Assembly (NCBI RefSeq): GCF_019429525.1
Contig: NZ_JAHXZL010000007.1
Location: 203,612-267,611 of the forward strand
Direction: 5' to 3'
From: Sphingomonas folli
Lineage (GTDB): Bacteria; Pseudomonadota; Alphaproteobacteria; Sphingomonadales; Sphingomonadaceae
DNA: 64,000 nucleotides
A program made the translations under genes and the position numbers. Below, in pieces: positions 26,441 to 37,472 of the stretch (the first letter of the stretch is position 1; each line of letters begins with the position of its first letter). Under the pieces are notes generated by a model. The model had not been told where the DNA came from. It saw nothing but the letters and a program-made list of their open reading frames with translations, and ran no database searches.

Positions 26441-26520
26441 CGTGGTCCCGCGCACGCAGGAGCCCAGGGGCGCGAGGGCCGCGCCTTCAGCGCTAGGCTC
26501 CAACGTGCGCCGGAGCACGG
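26441..26520. repeat. Dispersed intergenic repeat, copy 2
   Basis: Matches 11342-11422 at both ends and in the CTAGGCTCC centre. CAGGAGCC and GGCTCC are in inverted orientation, so the element can form a stem. Confidence 0.55.
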
Positions 26521-26908
26521 GTCGGCTCCAACGCACCGGGTCTCGACGCCGGGGGACGGGAGAGTGGTCGCGCGCGTGCGAGATGGCGTCCGGGGACGAT
26601 CGCTAGGGCGAGCTCATCCCCCTACCGAAGCGACGCCGGGATGACGCCGGTGGCTGACGTCACGCCATCGCCGGTCCTGCCGCGCCATCTCGCCGCGTCG
26701 GAGCGCAGGGTACGGCCTCGCGCACACGTACCGGCATCGTCTCAGTCCGTCCCCCGATCGTGCCCGCGTTCTCCCCGACCTTCCCGGGGAGATCCGGGGA
26801 AAGCGCGCCAGCGCCCCCCGCGCGTCCCGAGTCTCACCCCCGCTGACGCCCGCTCGCGACCACCGCCCCCATCATAGCGCACGGAAGCGGGGGTAAAATC
26901 CGGTATTT

Positions 26909-26951
26909 CCCCGGCTGTCCCCGAAAATCCCTTCTCTTCCCCACTTAACCC
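26909..26951. promoter_or_regulatory. Five C-runs with exact 10-bp period; candidate MraZ operator
   Basis: Runs of three or four C begin at 26909, 26919, 26929, 26939 and 26949 (CCCC, CCCC, CCC, CCCC, CCC). The reverse strand reads GGGG N6 GGG and includes GTGGGG. MraZ is known to bind TGGG-type repeats with 10-bp period before its own operon, so this is a strong candidate operator, ~100 bases ahead of the mraZ start. Confidence 0.6.
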
Positions 26952-27049
26952 TGATACGTACTCGCTACGACATTGGGGGCAGGACCACTGTTGTTTGCTG
27001 ACGGGCAACGTCGGCGGGCGGTGATGGCCGTCCGTCGAAACAGGAGGTC

Positions 27050-27574
27050 GTGCGCTCCGAGTGCGAGGTGGGCGTGGCAGACAGGGTGGACTATCAGGGA
27101 AAGGGGCTCGGTCTTGTCGACGACAAGGGCCGTGTCGCGATTCCCAACACCCTTCGCGCGATGCTCGCCAAGAACGCCCCGCGCGACGACGGCAAGGACG
27201 GCGGCACCGTCATCATCGCGCCGCACCCCGAACATCGCTGCCTGATCGCCTATGACCCCGGCTTCGTGCCGTTCTGGAAGACCCGGCTGGAAGCGCTCGA
27301 CGCCGCACAGTTCGAGCGGACCGGCAAGGTCGACTATAACATCCTCGACCGCGCCGGCGGCGCCGAGCCGCTGCCGTTCGACGGCTCGGGCCGCTTCATC
27401 ATGCCCGCCTTCGAGCGCCGCTACGCGCGGATCGCGGGCGCGGCGGTGTTCCTGGGCGCGTTCAACTGGATCACGATCTGGGCGCCCAACATCCTGCTCG
27501 AGACGCCCGACATCGACCCCTTCCTCAGGGAATATGTCGAGTTCGCCTGCGAGGAGAAGGGGATCGCGCTATGA
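27050..27574 (+). CDS. mraZ: Transcriptional regulator MraZ
   Basis: A 160-175-residue MraZ, the AbrB-like DNA-binding repressor that opens dcw clusters. The two SpoVT/AbrB-type repeats are visible: [18 protein letters not shown] and [21 protein letters not shown]. Start is uncertain: GTG 27050 is only two bases after AGGAGG, so GTG 27068 or GTG 27074 ([11 protein letters not shown]) may be used. Its stop overlaps rsmH (ATGA). The upstream 10-bp C-run array is a likely self-regulatory site. Confidence 0.93.
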   Translation: MRSECEVGVADRVDYQGKGLGLVDDKGRVAIPNTLRAMLAKNAPRDDGKDGGTVIIAPHPEHRCLIAYDPGFVPFWKTRLEALDAAQFERTGKVDYNILDRAGGAEPLPFDGSGRFIMPAFERRYARIAGAAVFLGAFNWITIWAPNILLETPDIDPFLREYVEFACEEKGIAL

Positions 27575-28551
27575 TGAGCGAGACCGCCCCGATCGCCGGC
27601 CCGGCCCCCGGCCCCGCCGCCGCGCCGCACGTGCCCGTGCTGCTCGCGCCCGTGCTCGCCGCGCTCGCCCCCGCCCCCGGCGAGCGCCACGTCGACGCGA
27701 CCTTCGGTGCCGGCGGCTACACGCGCGCCCTGCTCGCCGCCGGCGCCGAGGTGATCGCGTTCGACCGCGACCCGGACGCGATCGCGACCGGCCGCTCGCT
27801 CGCGGCCGACGCGCCGCGACTGACGATGGTCGCCGCCACCTTCTCGTCGCTGGCCGAGGAGCTGGAGACGCGCGGTCTCGCCCCGGTCGACGGCGTGACG
27901 ATGGACATCGGCGTCTCGTCGATGCAGCTCGATCGGCCCGAGCGCGGCTTCTCCTTCCAGGGCGACGGCCCGCTCGACATGCGGATGAGTCAGGAGGGGC
28001 CGTCCGCCGCCGATTTCCTCAACACCGCCGACGAGGAGGCGATCGCCGACGTGCTCTACCGCTACGGCGAGGAGCCCAAGTCGCGCCGGATCGCGCGCGC
28101 GGTGGTGGCGGCCCGGCCGCTGACCACGACCGCGCAGTTCGCCTCCGTGGTGCGCCGCGCGCTCGGCCATCGCCCGCACGACAAGAAGGATCCGGCGACG
28201 CGCGCCTTCCAGGCGGTGCGGATCCACGTCAACGGCGAGCTGGACGAGTTGGAGCGCGGCCTCGCCGCGGCGGAGCGCGTGCTGCGCCCGGGCGGGCGGC
28301 TCGCGGTGGTGAGCTTCCACTCGCTCGAGGACCGAATCGTCAAGCGCTTCCTGCGCGACCGCGCGGGCGCGGCGCCGGGCGGCTCGCGCCACCTGCCGGC
28401 GACGGCGCCGGCGCGCGCGGCGACTTTCGAGATGATCGGGCGCGCGCAGCGCGCCGACGAGACCGAGCTGGCGGCGAACCCGCGCGCCCGCTCGGCGACG
28501 TTGCGCGCGGCACGGCGGACGGCGGCGGCGGCTTGGGTAAGGGAGGCGTGA
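27571..28551 (+). CDS. rsmH: 16S rRNA (cytosine(1402)-N(4))-methyltransferase
   Basis: A 326-residue SAM-dependent methyltransferase acting on C1402 of 16S rRNA. Motifs: [16 protein letters not shown]-binding [41 protein letters not shown], and [14 protein letters not shown] with [12 protein letters not shown] near the end. Start ATG 27571 overlaps the mraZ stop; its own stop is followed at once by ftsL. Normal length. Confidence 0.97.
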   Translation: MMSETAPIAGPAPGPAAAPHVPVLLAPVLAALAPAPGERHVDATFGAGGYTRALLAAGAEVIAFDRDPDAIATGRSLAADAPRLTMVAATFSSLAEELETRGLAPVDGVTMDIGVSSMQLDRPERGFSFQGDGPLDMRMSQEGPSAADFLNTADEEAIADVLYRYGEEPKSRRIARAVVAARPLTTTAQFASVVRRALGHRPHDKKDPATRAFQAVRIHVNGELDELERGLAAAERVLRPGGRLAVVSFHSLEDRIVKRFLRDRAGAAPGGSRHLPATAPARAATFEMIGRAQRADETELAANPRARSATLRAARRTAAAAWVREA

Positions 28552-28553
28552 GG

Positions 28554-29237
28554 ATGGCGGCGATGTATCGGTTGAAGGGGCTGGGCTGGCTCACCAGCTG
28601 CGCGATGGTGGCGATCGGCTTCTATCTCGTCTCCTCACAGGTGGCGGCCGAGCGCAAGCGCGTCGAGCAGCTCGACCGCAAGATCGTCGGCGCCGAGCGT
28701 GACATCCGCGCGCTGGAGACCGAGTTCGACGTGCGCGCCAACCTCGCCCAGCTCGAGCGCTGGAACGGCGACACGCTGGCGCTGACCGTGCCGACCGCGG
28801 CCCAGTTCGTCCGCGACGAGGCGGCGCTCGCCGCGCTGTCGCCCAACCAGCCGGTGCCCGCGCCGCTGCCGGGCGCCGCCGCCCCGGTGCAGACCGCGCA
28901 GCTGATCGTCCCCGCCGCCGCGCCCGTCCCCGCGCCCGTGACGCTCGCCGCCGTCGCCCCGGTCGCCGCCGGCTCGGCGTCGGTCGCCCCCGTTCGCACC
29001 GCCCCCGCCACCGTCCGAACCGCGGCCGCCGCGCCGGTCGCGACGGTGAAGGTGGCGGCGGCGAAGCCGGTCGCCGCTCCCCGCCTGACCCCGGCGGCGG
29101 TGGCGGCGGCCGCACCCGCTTCTGCCTCCGCCGCGCGCGCCGCCAAGGTGGCGATGCTCGACCGCGCGCTGCTCAGCGAGACCACCGTCGGCGACCTGCT
29201 CAGCCGCGCCCGCACCGAGCGCGGTCGGCTGCGGTGA
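28554..29237 (+). CDS. ftsL: Cell division protein FtsL (long form)
   Basis: A 227-residue FtsL-type bitopic protein. A short cytoplasmic end is followed by one membrane helix (~9-27, GWLTSCAMVAIGFYLVSSQ), then a coiled coil (~28-70, AAERKRVEQLDRKIVGAERDI) with the conserved FtsL-like RANLAQLERWN. The C-terminal ~150 residues are Ala/Pro/Val-rich and unusual for the family (typically ~90-120 residues). It should connect FtsQ to FtsI/FtsW. ATG 28554 is favoured by GGGAGG at 28541-28546; GTG 28548 overlaps the rsmH stop. The call rests on position plus topology. Confidence 0.83.
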   Translation: MAAMYRLKGLGWLTSCAMVAIGFYLVSSQVAAERKRVEQLDRKIVGAERDIRALETEFDVRANLAQLERWNGDTLALTVPTAAQFVRDEAALAALSPNQPVPAPLPGAAAPVQTAQLIVPAAAPVPAPVTLAAVAPVAAGSASVAPVRTAPATVRTAAAAPVATVKVAAAKPVAAPRLTPAAVAAAAPASASAARAAKVAMLDRALLSETTVGDLLSRARTERGRLR

Positions 29238-30949
29238 CCGCACTCGTCGCCCGTCCGGTCCGCGGCGCGCGCGCGGGCGACCAGCGCCAGCAGCTGCTTG
29301 CTACCCAGCACCTGCGGCTGATGGTGCTGATGCTGCTGTTCGCGGCGGGTGTGATGGTGGTGATCGGGCGGCTGACGCTGCTCGGCGTCGTCGCCGGCAG
29401 CGAGCGCGGTGCCAGCGTCGCGGCGGCGGTGCCGCGCGGCGACATCGTCGATCGCAACGGCGCGCCGCTGGCGCGCACGATCGACGCCTGGACGATCGGC
29501 GTCCATCCCAAGAAGCTGATCGGCGACCCGTCCGAGATCGCGCGCAAGCTCGCCGAGCTGATGCCCGAGAAGGGCGACCAGTCCTGGTTCTACGCGCAGA
29601 TCACCAAGCCGGTGAGCTTCACCTATCTCCAGCGCCGCGCCAGCCCCGCGCTGGTGGAGGCCGTGAACGCGATCGGCGAGCCCGGCATCGTGTTCGAGCG
29701 CGAGACCCAGCGGCTGTACCCGCAGAGCACGCTCGCCGCGCACGCCCTCGGCTTCATCAGCGGCGGCCATGGCATGAGCGGGATCGAGCGCGCGCTCGAC
29801 GATCGCCTGACCAACCCCGCCACCGTCGGTCAGCCCGTCGCACTGTCGCTCGACACGCGCGTCCAGGCCGCGCTGGAGAGCGAGCTCGGTCGCGCGATGA
29901 CCACCTTCTCGGCGCGCGGCGGGGGGGGCATCGTGCTCGACGTCCACACCGGCGAGGTGCTGGCGATGGTGTCGCTGCCGACCTTCAACCCCAATCGCGT
30001 CGGCATGTCGGGCACCGACCAGCTGCGCAACCTGACCACGCAGAGCGTGTTCGAGCTGGGCTCGACCTTCAAGCCGATCACCATGGCGACCGCGATCGAC
30101 ACCGGCGTCGTCACCTCGATGGAGACGCGCTTCGACGCCACGCACCCGCTCCAGGTCGGCCGCTACACGATCCACGACGAGCGCGGCGACCCGAAGCGCT
30201 GGCTCAACATGGCGGAGACGCTGATCTACTCGTCCAACGTCGCCACCGCGCGCGTCGCCGATGAGATCGGCCAGCAGCGCATGGAGACGATGTTCCGCAA
30301 GCTGGGCTTCGACACCCGCCCGGACATCGAGGTGCGCGAGAAGGGCCGCCCGCTGTGGCCGAGATATTGGGCGCGCACGACGACGATGACGACCGCCTTC
30401 GGCCACGGCATCGCGGTGACCCCGCTCCACCTCGCCAACGCCTATGCCGCACTGGTCAACGGCGGCACGTGGCGCCCCGCCACCTTGCTCAAGCTGCAGC
30501 CCGGCCACGCCCCGGTCGGCCGCCGCGTGATCAGCGAGGCGACCAGCGCGCGGATGCGCCAGATGCTGCGGCTGGTCGTGATGCGCGGCACGGGTCGCAA
30601 GGGTGACGCGCCGGGCTATCGCGTCGGCGGCAAGACGGGTACCGCGGAGGCGGCGGTGGCGGGCGGCTACGACCGGTCGCGCAACGTCGCCACCTTCGTC
30701 GCGGCGTTCCCGATGGATGCGCCGCGCTACGTCGTGCTGGCGATGCTCGACTCGCCGCAGGGGACCAAGGAGACGTTCGGGTGGAAGACCGCAGCGTGGA
30801 ACGCCGCCCCGGTGGTGGGGCGCACGATCGCGCGGGTCGGCTCGCTGCTCGGCGTGGTGCCCGACGACCATCGCGACGTCGACGTCTCCGATATCCTGCC
30901 GACGCTGTGGCAGGGCGAGGACGATGCGCCCAAGAGCGGCGGCCAGTGA
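29234..30949 (+). CDS. ftsI: Peptidoglycan D,D-transpeptidase FtsI (PBP3)
   Basis: A 571-residue division transpeptidase crosslinking septal peptidoglycan. One membrane helix (~28-52), the pedestal (PRGDIVDRNGAPLA) and a transpeptidase domain with SxxK Ser in LGSTFKPIT, SxN in YSSNVA, and KTG in VGGKTGTAE, all intact. Start GTG 29234 overlaps ftsL. Length is typical. Partner of FtsW and FtsL in the divisome. Confidence 0.97.
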   Translation: MTALVARPVRGARAGDQRQQLLATQHLRLMVLMLLFAAGVMVVIGRLTLLGVVAGSERGASVAAAVPRGDIVDRNGAPLARTIDAWTIGVHPKKLIGDPSEIARKLAELMPEKGDQSWFYAQITKPVSFTYLQRRASPALVEAVNAIGEPGIVFERETQRLYPQSTLAAHALGFISGGHGMSGIERALDDRLTNPATVGQPVALSLDTRVQAALESELGRAMTTFSARGGGGIVLDVHTGEVLAMVSLPTFNPNRVGMSGTDQLRNLTTQSVFELGSTFKPITMATAIDTGVVTSMETRFDATHPLQVGRYTIHDERGDPKRWLNMAETLIYSSNVATARVADEIGQQRMETMFRKLGFDTRPDIEVREKGRPLWPRYWARTTTMTTAFGHGIAVTPLHLANAYAALVNGGTWRPATLLKLQPGHAPVGRRVISEATSARMRQMLRLVVMRGTGRKGDAPGYRVGGKTGTAEAAVAGGYDRSRNVATFVAAFPMDAPRYVVLAMLDSPQGTKETFGWKTAAWNAAPVVGRTIARVGSLLGVVPDDHRDVDVSDILPTLWQGEDDAPKSGGQ

Positions 30950-30959
30950 GGCGCGCGCG

Positions 30960-32396
30960 ATGAGGCTCTCCGCGCTCCTCGGCGATGACGCCGCCGACGC
31001 CGGGACTGCCGCCGACGCGACCGTGACCGGCTTCGCGATCGACCATCGCAAGGTCGCGCCCGGCAACGTCTTCGGCGCGTTCGAGGGGCTGCGCGTCAAC
31101 GGTGAGGACTATATCGACGCCGCGGTCGAGGCCGGCGCGGTGGCGGTGGTGGCACGCCCGGGCGCGCGCGTCGTGGGCGCGCTCCACCTCGCCGACGACA
31201 ATCCGCGGGAGGCCTTCGCCCGGCTCGCCGCGCGCTTCTACGCACCTTTCCCCCCGACCGCGGTGGCGGTGACGGGGACCAACGGCAAGACCTCGACGGT
31301 GGAGATGACGCGCCAGCTATGGCGCATGGCGGGGCATCACGCCGCCTCGATCGGGACGCTCGGCGTCACCACCGCCGACGAGCGCGTGGTCACCGGGCTG
31401 ACCACGCCCGACGTCGTCACCTTCCTGTCGAACGTCGCCGGGCTGGCGCGCGAGGGCGTCACGCACGTCGCCTTCGAGGCGTCGAGCCACGGGCTCAGCC
31501 AGTATCGCACCGAGGGGCTGCCGGTGCGCGCCGCCGCCTTCACCAATCTGGGTCGCGATCACCTGGACTATCACGGCGACATGGCGGCCTATTTCACCGC
31601 GAAGCTACGGCTGTTCGCGCAGGTGCTCAGCGACGACGGCAGCGCGGTGGTCTGGGCCGACGACCCCCAGTCCGAGCGCGTGATCGACATCGCGCGCGAG
31701 CGCGGCAACCGCGTCGTCACGGTCGGCGAGCACGGCGACGACCTGCGGCTGGTCGAGCGCGTACCGACGCTGCTGGGACAGGGGATGGTGATCCGCGCCG
31801 GCGGCGTCGACCATCGCGTCCAGCTGCCGCTGATCGGCGGCTATCAGGCGGCCAACGCGCTGATCGCCGCGGGGCTGGTGATCGCCACCGGCGGCGACGT
31901 GGCGGCGTCGATCGCGGGGCTGGCGCGGCTCCAGCCGGTGCGCGGGCGGCTCGAGCGCGCCGCGATCACCGCCAGCGGCGCGCCGGTCTACGTGGATTAC
32001 GCGCACACGCCCGACGCGATCGAGGCGGCCTGCGCCGCGCTGCGCCCGCACGTCGCGGGGCGGCTGATCCTGGTGGTGGGCGCCGGCGGCGACCGCGACC
32101 GCGGCAAGCGCGAGCCGATGGGGCAGGTGGCCGCGGCGTCGGCCGACGTGGTGATCGTCACCGACGACAACCCGCGCTCGGAGGACCCGGCGGCGATCCG
32201 CGCCGAGCTGCTCCAGGGTGCGCCGGGCGCGCGCGAGATCGGTGACCGCCGCGCCGCGATCGCCGCGGCGCTGCGCGAGGCGGCGGCGGGCGACATCGTG
32301 CTGATCGCGGGCAAGGGCCACGAGCAGGGCCAGATCGTCGGCAACCTGGTGCTGCCGTTCGACGACGTCGCGGTGGCGCGCGAGATGGCGGCGTGA
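30960..32396 (+). CDS. murE: UDP-MurNAc-L-Ala-D-Glu--2,6-diaminopimelate ligase
   Basis: A 478-residue Mur ligase adding meso-diaminopimelate to the UDP-MurNAc dipeptide with ATP. ATP loop VTGTNGKTSTVEM, FEASSHGLSQYR, NLGRDHLDYH, YAHTPDAIEAA, and the amino-acid selecting motif DDNPRSEDP (DNPR marks DAP rather than lysine enzymes). Start ATG 30960, ten bases after ftsI; the stop overlaps the GTG at 32393. Confidence 0.97.
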   Translation: MRLSALLGDDAADAGTAADATVTGFAIDHRKVAPGNVFGAFEGLRVNGEDYIDAAVEAGAVAVVARPGARVVGALHLADDNPREAFARLAARFYAPFPPTAVAVTGTNGKTSTVEMTRQLWRMAGHHAASIGTLGVTTADERVVTGLTTPDVVTFLSNVAGLAREGVTHVAFEASSHGLSQYRTEGLPVRAAAFTNLGRDHLDYHGDMAAYFTAKLRLFAQVLSDDGSAVVWADDPQSERVIDIARERGNRVVTVGEHGDDLRLVERVPTLLGQGMVIRAGGVDHRVQLPLIGGYQAANALIAAGLVIATGGDVAASIAGLARLQPVRGRLERAAITASGAPVYVDYAHTPDAIEAACAALRPHVAGRLILVVGAGGDRDRGKREPMGQVAAASADVVIVTDDNPRSEDPAAIRAELLQGAPGAREIGDRRAAIAAALREAAAGDIVLIAGKGHEQGQIVGNLVLPFDDVAVAREMAA

Positions 32397-32416
32397 GCGG
32401 GGTGGTGGAGCGTGGC

Positions 32417-33787
<1,371 letters not shown>

Positions 33788-34858
33788 GTGCTGTACTGGA
33801 TCGCGCAGCTCCTGGGGTTCCAGGGCGGCTTCAATCTCATCCGCTACCAGTCGTTCCGCGCCGGCGCGGCGGTGGCGACCGCTCTGTTCATCGGCCTGAT
33901 CATCGGCCCGCGTTTCATCGGCTGGCTGCGCGTGCGCCAGGGCAAGGGGCAGCCGATCCGCCTCGACGGGCCGCAGACCCACCTCGCCAAGCGCGGGACG
34001 CCGACGATGGGCGGGCTGATGATCCTCACCAGCCTCGTGCTGTCGGTGATGGCGTGGATGGACCTGCGCAACCCCTTCGTCTGGGCGTGCCTCTTCGTCA
34101 CGCTGGGCTTCGGTGCGATCGGGTTCCTCGACGATTACGACAAGGTCCGCAAGGCCAGCACCGCGGGCGTATCGGGGCGCGTGCGGCTGATGATCGAGTT
34201 CGCGATCGCCGGCGTGGCGGCGTGGATCATCATGCAGGAGAACGGCACCGGCCTCTATTTCCCGTTCACCAGCCGCTATTTCATCGACCTGGGCTATTTC
34301 TACCCGATCTTCGCGGCGTTCACGATCGTGGCGTTCGGCAACGCGGTGAACCTCACCGACGGGCTGGACGGCCTGGCGACGATGCCGGTCATCATCGCCT
34401 CGGTCGCCTTCATGCTGATCGTCTATCTCGCGGGCAACGTGAAGTTCGCCGACTATCTCGGCATACCGCACGTGCCGCGCGCCGGCGAGCTGGCGATCTT
34501 CTGCGGCGCGGTGATCGGCGGCGGTCTCGCCTTCCTGTGGTACAATGCGCCCCCCGCGGCGGTGTTCATGGGCGACACCGGCAGCCTCGCGCTGGGCGGC
34601 GCGCTGGGGACGATCGCGGTGGTGGCGCACCATGAGATCGTGCTCGGCATCATCGGCGGGCTGTTCGTGGTGGAGGCGCTCAGCGTCATCATCCAGGTGT
34701 TCTGGTACAAACGAACGGGCAAGCGCATCTTCCGCATGGCGCCGATCCACCACCATTTCGAGCAGCTCGGCTGGAGCGAGCCGACCGTCGTGATCCGCTT
34801 CTGGATCATCGCCCTGGTGCTGGCGCTGGCCGGCCTGTCCACGCTGAAGCTGCGGTGA
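33788..34858 (+). CDS. mraY: Phospho-N-acetylmuramoyl-pentapeptide-transferase
   Basis: A 356-residue integral membrane enzyme making lipid I from UDP-MurNAc-pentapeptide and undecaprenyl phosphate. About ten membrane helices. Catalytic marks: [21 protein letters not shown] (Asp pair), [22 protein letters not shown] and [11 protein letters not shown]. Start GTG 33788 directly after the murF stop; the stop overlaps murD (GTGA). Normal size. Confidence 0.98.
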   Translation: MLYWIAQLLGFQGGFNLIRYQSFRAGAAVATALFIGLIIGPRFIGWLRVRQGKGQPIRLDGPQTHLAKRGTPTMGGLMILTSLVLSVMAWMDLRNPFVWACLFVTLGFGAIGFLDDYDKVRKASTAGVSGRVRLMIEFAIAGVAAWIIMQENGTGLYFPFTSRYFIDLGYFYPIFAAFTIVAFGNAVNLTDGLDGLATMPVIIASVAFMLIVYLAGNVKFADYLGIPHVPRAGELAIFCGAVIGGGLAFLWYNAPPAAVFMGDTGSLALGGALGTIAVVAHHEIVLGIIGGLFVVEALSVIIQVFWYKRTGKRIFRMAPIHHHFEQLGWSEPTVVIRFWIIALVLALAGLSTLKLR

Positions 34859-36261
34859 TCACCTCCGGCGCCTGGACCGAGAAACATTATGCGGTGCTCG
34901 GGCTGGCACGCTCGGGCGCCGCGACCGTGCGCGCGCTGCTCGCTGCCGGCGCGCGGGTGACGGCGTGGGATAGCGATGAGGCTAGGCGTGACGCGATCCT
35001 CCCCGGCACGGGGAGGGGGACCGCCGGCGAAGCCGGGGGTGGAGGGGGCTTTCCTCGCAGCGCAGCGCCTGCGGAAGCCCCCCTCCACCAGCCTGCGGCT
35101 GGTCCCCCTCCCCGTGCCGGGGAGGATCTGCGCGTAGCCGACCTCGCTTCCCTCGACCTCACCGCCTTCGACGCGCTGGTCGTCTCCCCCGGCGTGCCGC
35201 TCAACACGCACCCGCTCGCCGCGGCGGCGCGCTACGCGGGCGTACCGATCGTCGGCGACATCGAGCTGTTCGCCCAAGCGCGCGCCGAGCTGCCGCCCCA
35301 CAAGGTGGTGGGCATCACCGGCACCAACGGCAAGTCGACCACCACCGCGCTGGTGCATCACCTGCTCGAGACCGCGGGCGTGCCCGCGCGGATGGGCGGC
35401 AACATCGGTCTGCCGATCCTCGCGCAGGCGCCGCTGCCCGCCGGCGGCGTGTACGTGCTCGAGCTGTCGAGCTACCAGATCGACCTGACGCAGACGCTCG
35501 ACTGCGACGTGGCGGTGCTGCTCAACGTCACCCCCGACCATCTCGATCGCTACGCCGGGTTCGAGGACTATGCCGCCAGCAAGGCGCGGCTCTTCGCGAT
35601 GCAGTCGCCGCGCCACCGCGCGGTGATCGGCACCGGGGACGCCGCCTCGGCCGCGATCGCGCGGGGCTTCGCGCACCGCGGCGAGACGATCACCACGATC
35701 GCGCCGGGCACGCCGCTCGACCAGTCGCGCTGGCCCTCGCTGCAGGGGCCCCACAACGCGCAGAACGCGCTCGCCGCGATCGCGGTGGCGGAGGCGCTCG
35801 GGCTCGACCGCGCCGCGATCGAGGCGGGGCTGGAGACCTTCAACGGTCTGCCGCACCGGATGGAGCGGGTGGCGACGCTGGGCGGCGTCACCTGGATCGA
35901 CGACAGCAAGGCCACCAACCCCGAGAGCGCCGCCCCCGCGCTCGCCGCTTTCCCGCGCGTCCACTGGATCGTCGGCGGTCGCGCGAAGGGCGACGACCTC
36001 GACGCCTGCGCGCCGCACTTCGGCAACGTGGTGCGCGCCTATACGATCGGCGAGGCGGGGCCGCGCTTCGCCGCGCTGCTGCGCGACCACGTCCCCGTCG
36101 CCGAGGCGGAGACGCTGGAGCGCGCGGTGCGGATCGCCGCGGGCGAGGCGCGGCGCGGCGAGGTGGTGCTGCTGTCGCCCGCCGCCGCCTCGTTCGACCA
36201 GTTCCGCGATTACGAGCATCGCGGTACCGTGTTCCGCGCGACAGTGGAGGCGCTGGCATGA
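34855..36261 (+). CDS. murD: UDP-MurNAc-L-alanine--D-glutamate ligase with an in-frame repeat-encoded insertion
   Basis: A 468-residue MurD, adding D-Glu to UDP-MurNAc-L-Ala. Core motifs are intact: N-domain [27 protein letters not shown] loop [41 protein letters not shown] and [11 protein letters not shown]. Residues ~48-92 (starting ILPGTGRG, ending PPPRAGEDL) match nothing in MurD and are encoded by the palindromic element 34995-35128; without them the length falls to ~424, near the family norm. The insertion sits in the UDP-binding domain, after the VTAWDSD strand end and well before the ATP site. Start GTG 34855 overlaps mraY; stop overlaps ftsW. Confidence 0.95.
   Translation: MITSGAWTEKHYAVLGLARSGAATVRALLAAGARVTAWDSDEARRDAILPGTGRGTAGEAGGGGGFPRSAAPAEAPLHQPAAGPPPRAGEDLRVADLASLDLTAFDALVVSPGVPLNTHPLAAAARYAGVPIVGDIELFAQARAELPPHKVVGITGTNGKSTTTALVHHLLETAGVPARMGGNIGLPILAQAPLPAGGVYVLELSSYQIDLTQTLDCDVAVLLNVTPDHLDRYAGFEDYAASKARLFAMQSPRHRAVIGTGDAASAAIARGFAHRGETITTIAPGTPLDQSRWPSLQGPHNAQNALAAIAVAEALGLDRAAIEAGLETFNGLPHRMERVATLGGVTWIDDSKATNPESAAPALAAFPRVHWIVGGRAKGDDLDACAPHFGNVVRAYTIGEAGPRFAALLRDHVPVAEAETLERAVRIAAGEARRGEVVLLSPAAASFDQFRDYEHRGTVFRATVEALA
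34995..35128. repeat. Three-hairpin palindromic element, copy 1, inside murD
   Basis: Arms 34995-35022 and 35101-35128 are a perfect 28-bp inverted repeat (outer end GATCCTCCCCGG, inner end GGGGGACC). Inside are a small hairpin CCGGC-GAA-GCCGG (~35023-35036), an inner stem GGTGGAGGG.../...CCCTCCACC, and a second small hairpin AGCC-TGC-GGCT (~35089-35100). The copy contains no stop in the murD frame and no frameshift. Confidence 0.9.
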
Positions 36262-37472
36262 CCGACGTGAGCAGGGCGCAGCGGGCGGGGCTCAAGGGGC
36301 GGGGCGGGCGCGGCGACCCGTCGCCGCTCGGCACCTGGTTCTGGGACATCGACCGCGTGCTGCTGCTGCTCGCGCTGTTCCTGATCGCGATCGGGCTGAT
36401 CGCGGTCGCGGCGGGATCGCCCGCGAGCGCGTCGCGCTACTCGGGCGAGCATCTGAAGTTCGCGCCGCTGCATTATTTCTGGCGCCAGCTGCTGTGGGCG
36501 GGCGTGTCGCTGCCGGTGCTGTTCGGCGTGTCGATGCTGCCGGTGACCGCGGCGCGGCGCATGTCGCTGATCGGCGCGGCGGTGTGCGTCGCGCTGCTCA
36601 TGATCGTGCCCTTCGCGGGGGTGATGGTGAACGGCGCGCGACGCTGGATCGGCTTCGGCTTCGCGCAGTTCCAGCCGTCCGAGTTCCTCAAGCCCTTCTT
36701 CGTCGTCGCGGTGGCGTGGCTGCTCTCGCTGAAGTCGCGCGACGAGGAGCTGCCGGTGACGATGATCACCGCGGGGCTCACCGGGCTGATCGCGCTGCTG
36801 CTGATGCTCCAGCCGGATTTCGGCCAGACCGTGATCTTCTGCTGCATCTGGCTCGCGCTCGTCACGATCGCGGGTACGCCGACGCGCGTGATCATGGGCT
36901 TCGTCGCGCTGTTGCCCGCGGCGCTGGTGGCGGCCTATCTGTTCTACAGCACCGCGCGCGCGCGCATCGACGCTTTCCTCTTCCCCGGGGTGGAGGGCGA
37001 GGGCGCGGCGGACCATTTCCAGACCGACGCGGCGCACCGCACGCTCGTCTCGGGCGGCTGGTTCGGCACCGGGCCGGGCGGCGGCACGGTGAAATACGGT
37101 CTGCCCGAGGCGCACACCGACTATATCTTCTCGGTCATCGGCGAGGAGTTCGGGCTGCTCGCCTGCATGGTGGTGGCGCTGGTGTTCCTCGCGCTGGTGG
37201 TGCGCGTGTTCGTCAAACTGCTCGACGAGCAGGACCCGTTCAAGCTGCTGGCCGCCTCGGGGCTGGCGGTGCAGTTCGGCGCGCAGGCGTTGATCTCGAT
37301 GGCGGTCAACACCGGGCTGGCACCGTCCAAGGGGATGACGCTGCCCTTCATCAGCTACGGCGGCTCGTCGATGGTGGCGCTCTCGCTCGGCATGGGGCTG
37401 CTGCTGGCGTTCACGCGGCGCAACCCGTTCCTGCTGCGAAGCCCCTATATCACGCGATGGAACGCCGAATGA
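36258..37472 (+). CDS. ftsW: Lipid II polymerase FtsW (SEDS family)
   Basis: A 404-residue SEDS glycosyltransferase polymerising lipid II at the septum. About ten membrane helices, with [19 protein letters not shown] (conserved core), [10 protein letters not shown], the catalytic loop [22 protein letters not shown], and [11 protein letters not shown]. Start ATG 36258 overlaps the murD stop and its own stop overlaps murG. Works with FtsI. Confidence 0.97.
   Translation: MTDVSRAQRAGLKGRGGRGDPSPLGTWFWDIDRVLLLLALFLIAIGLIAVAAGSPASASRYSGEHLKFAPLHYFWRQLLWAGVSLPVLFGVSMLPVTAARRMSLIGAAVCVALLMIVPFAGVMVNGARRWIGFGFAQFQPSEFLKPFFVVAVAWLLSLKSRDEELPVTMITAGLTGLIALLLMLQPDFGQTVIFCCIWLALVTIAGTPTRVIMGFVALLPAALVAAYLFYSTARARIDAFLFPGVEGEGAADHFQTDAAHRTLVSGGWFGTGPGGGTVKYGLPEAHTDYIFSVIGEEFGLLACMVVALVFLALVVRVFVKLLDEQDPFKLLAASGLAVQFGAQALISMAVNTGLAPSKGMTLPFISYGGSSMVALSLGMGLLLAFTRRNPFLLRSPYITRWNAE

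Larger units (their letters stand above)
26371..27049. other. Long non-coding region upstream of the dcw cluster
   Basis: About 680 bp without a convincing gene. It contains a dispersed repeat (26441-26520), a run of CCCGG-rich sequence around 26775-26835, and a regularly spaced C-run array (26909-26951) just before mraZ. The main cell-division promoter(s) should lie here; I could not fix a -35/-10 pair with confidence. Confidence 0.6.

Noticed and set aside
28622..31099. 825-codon open frame on the minus strand
   Set aside because: Antisense to ftsL and ftsI, with shadow composition.
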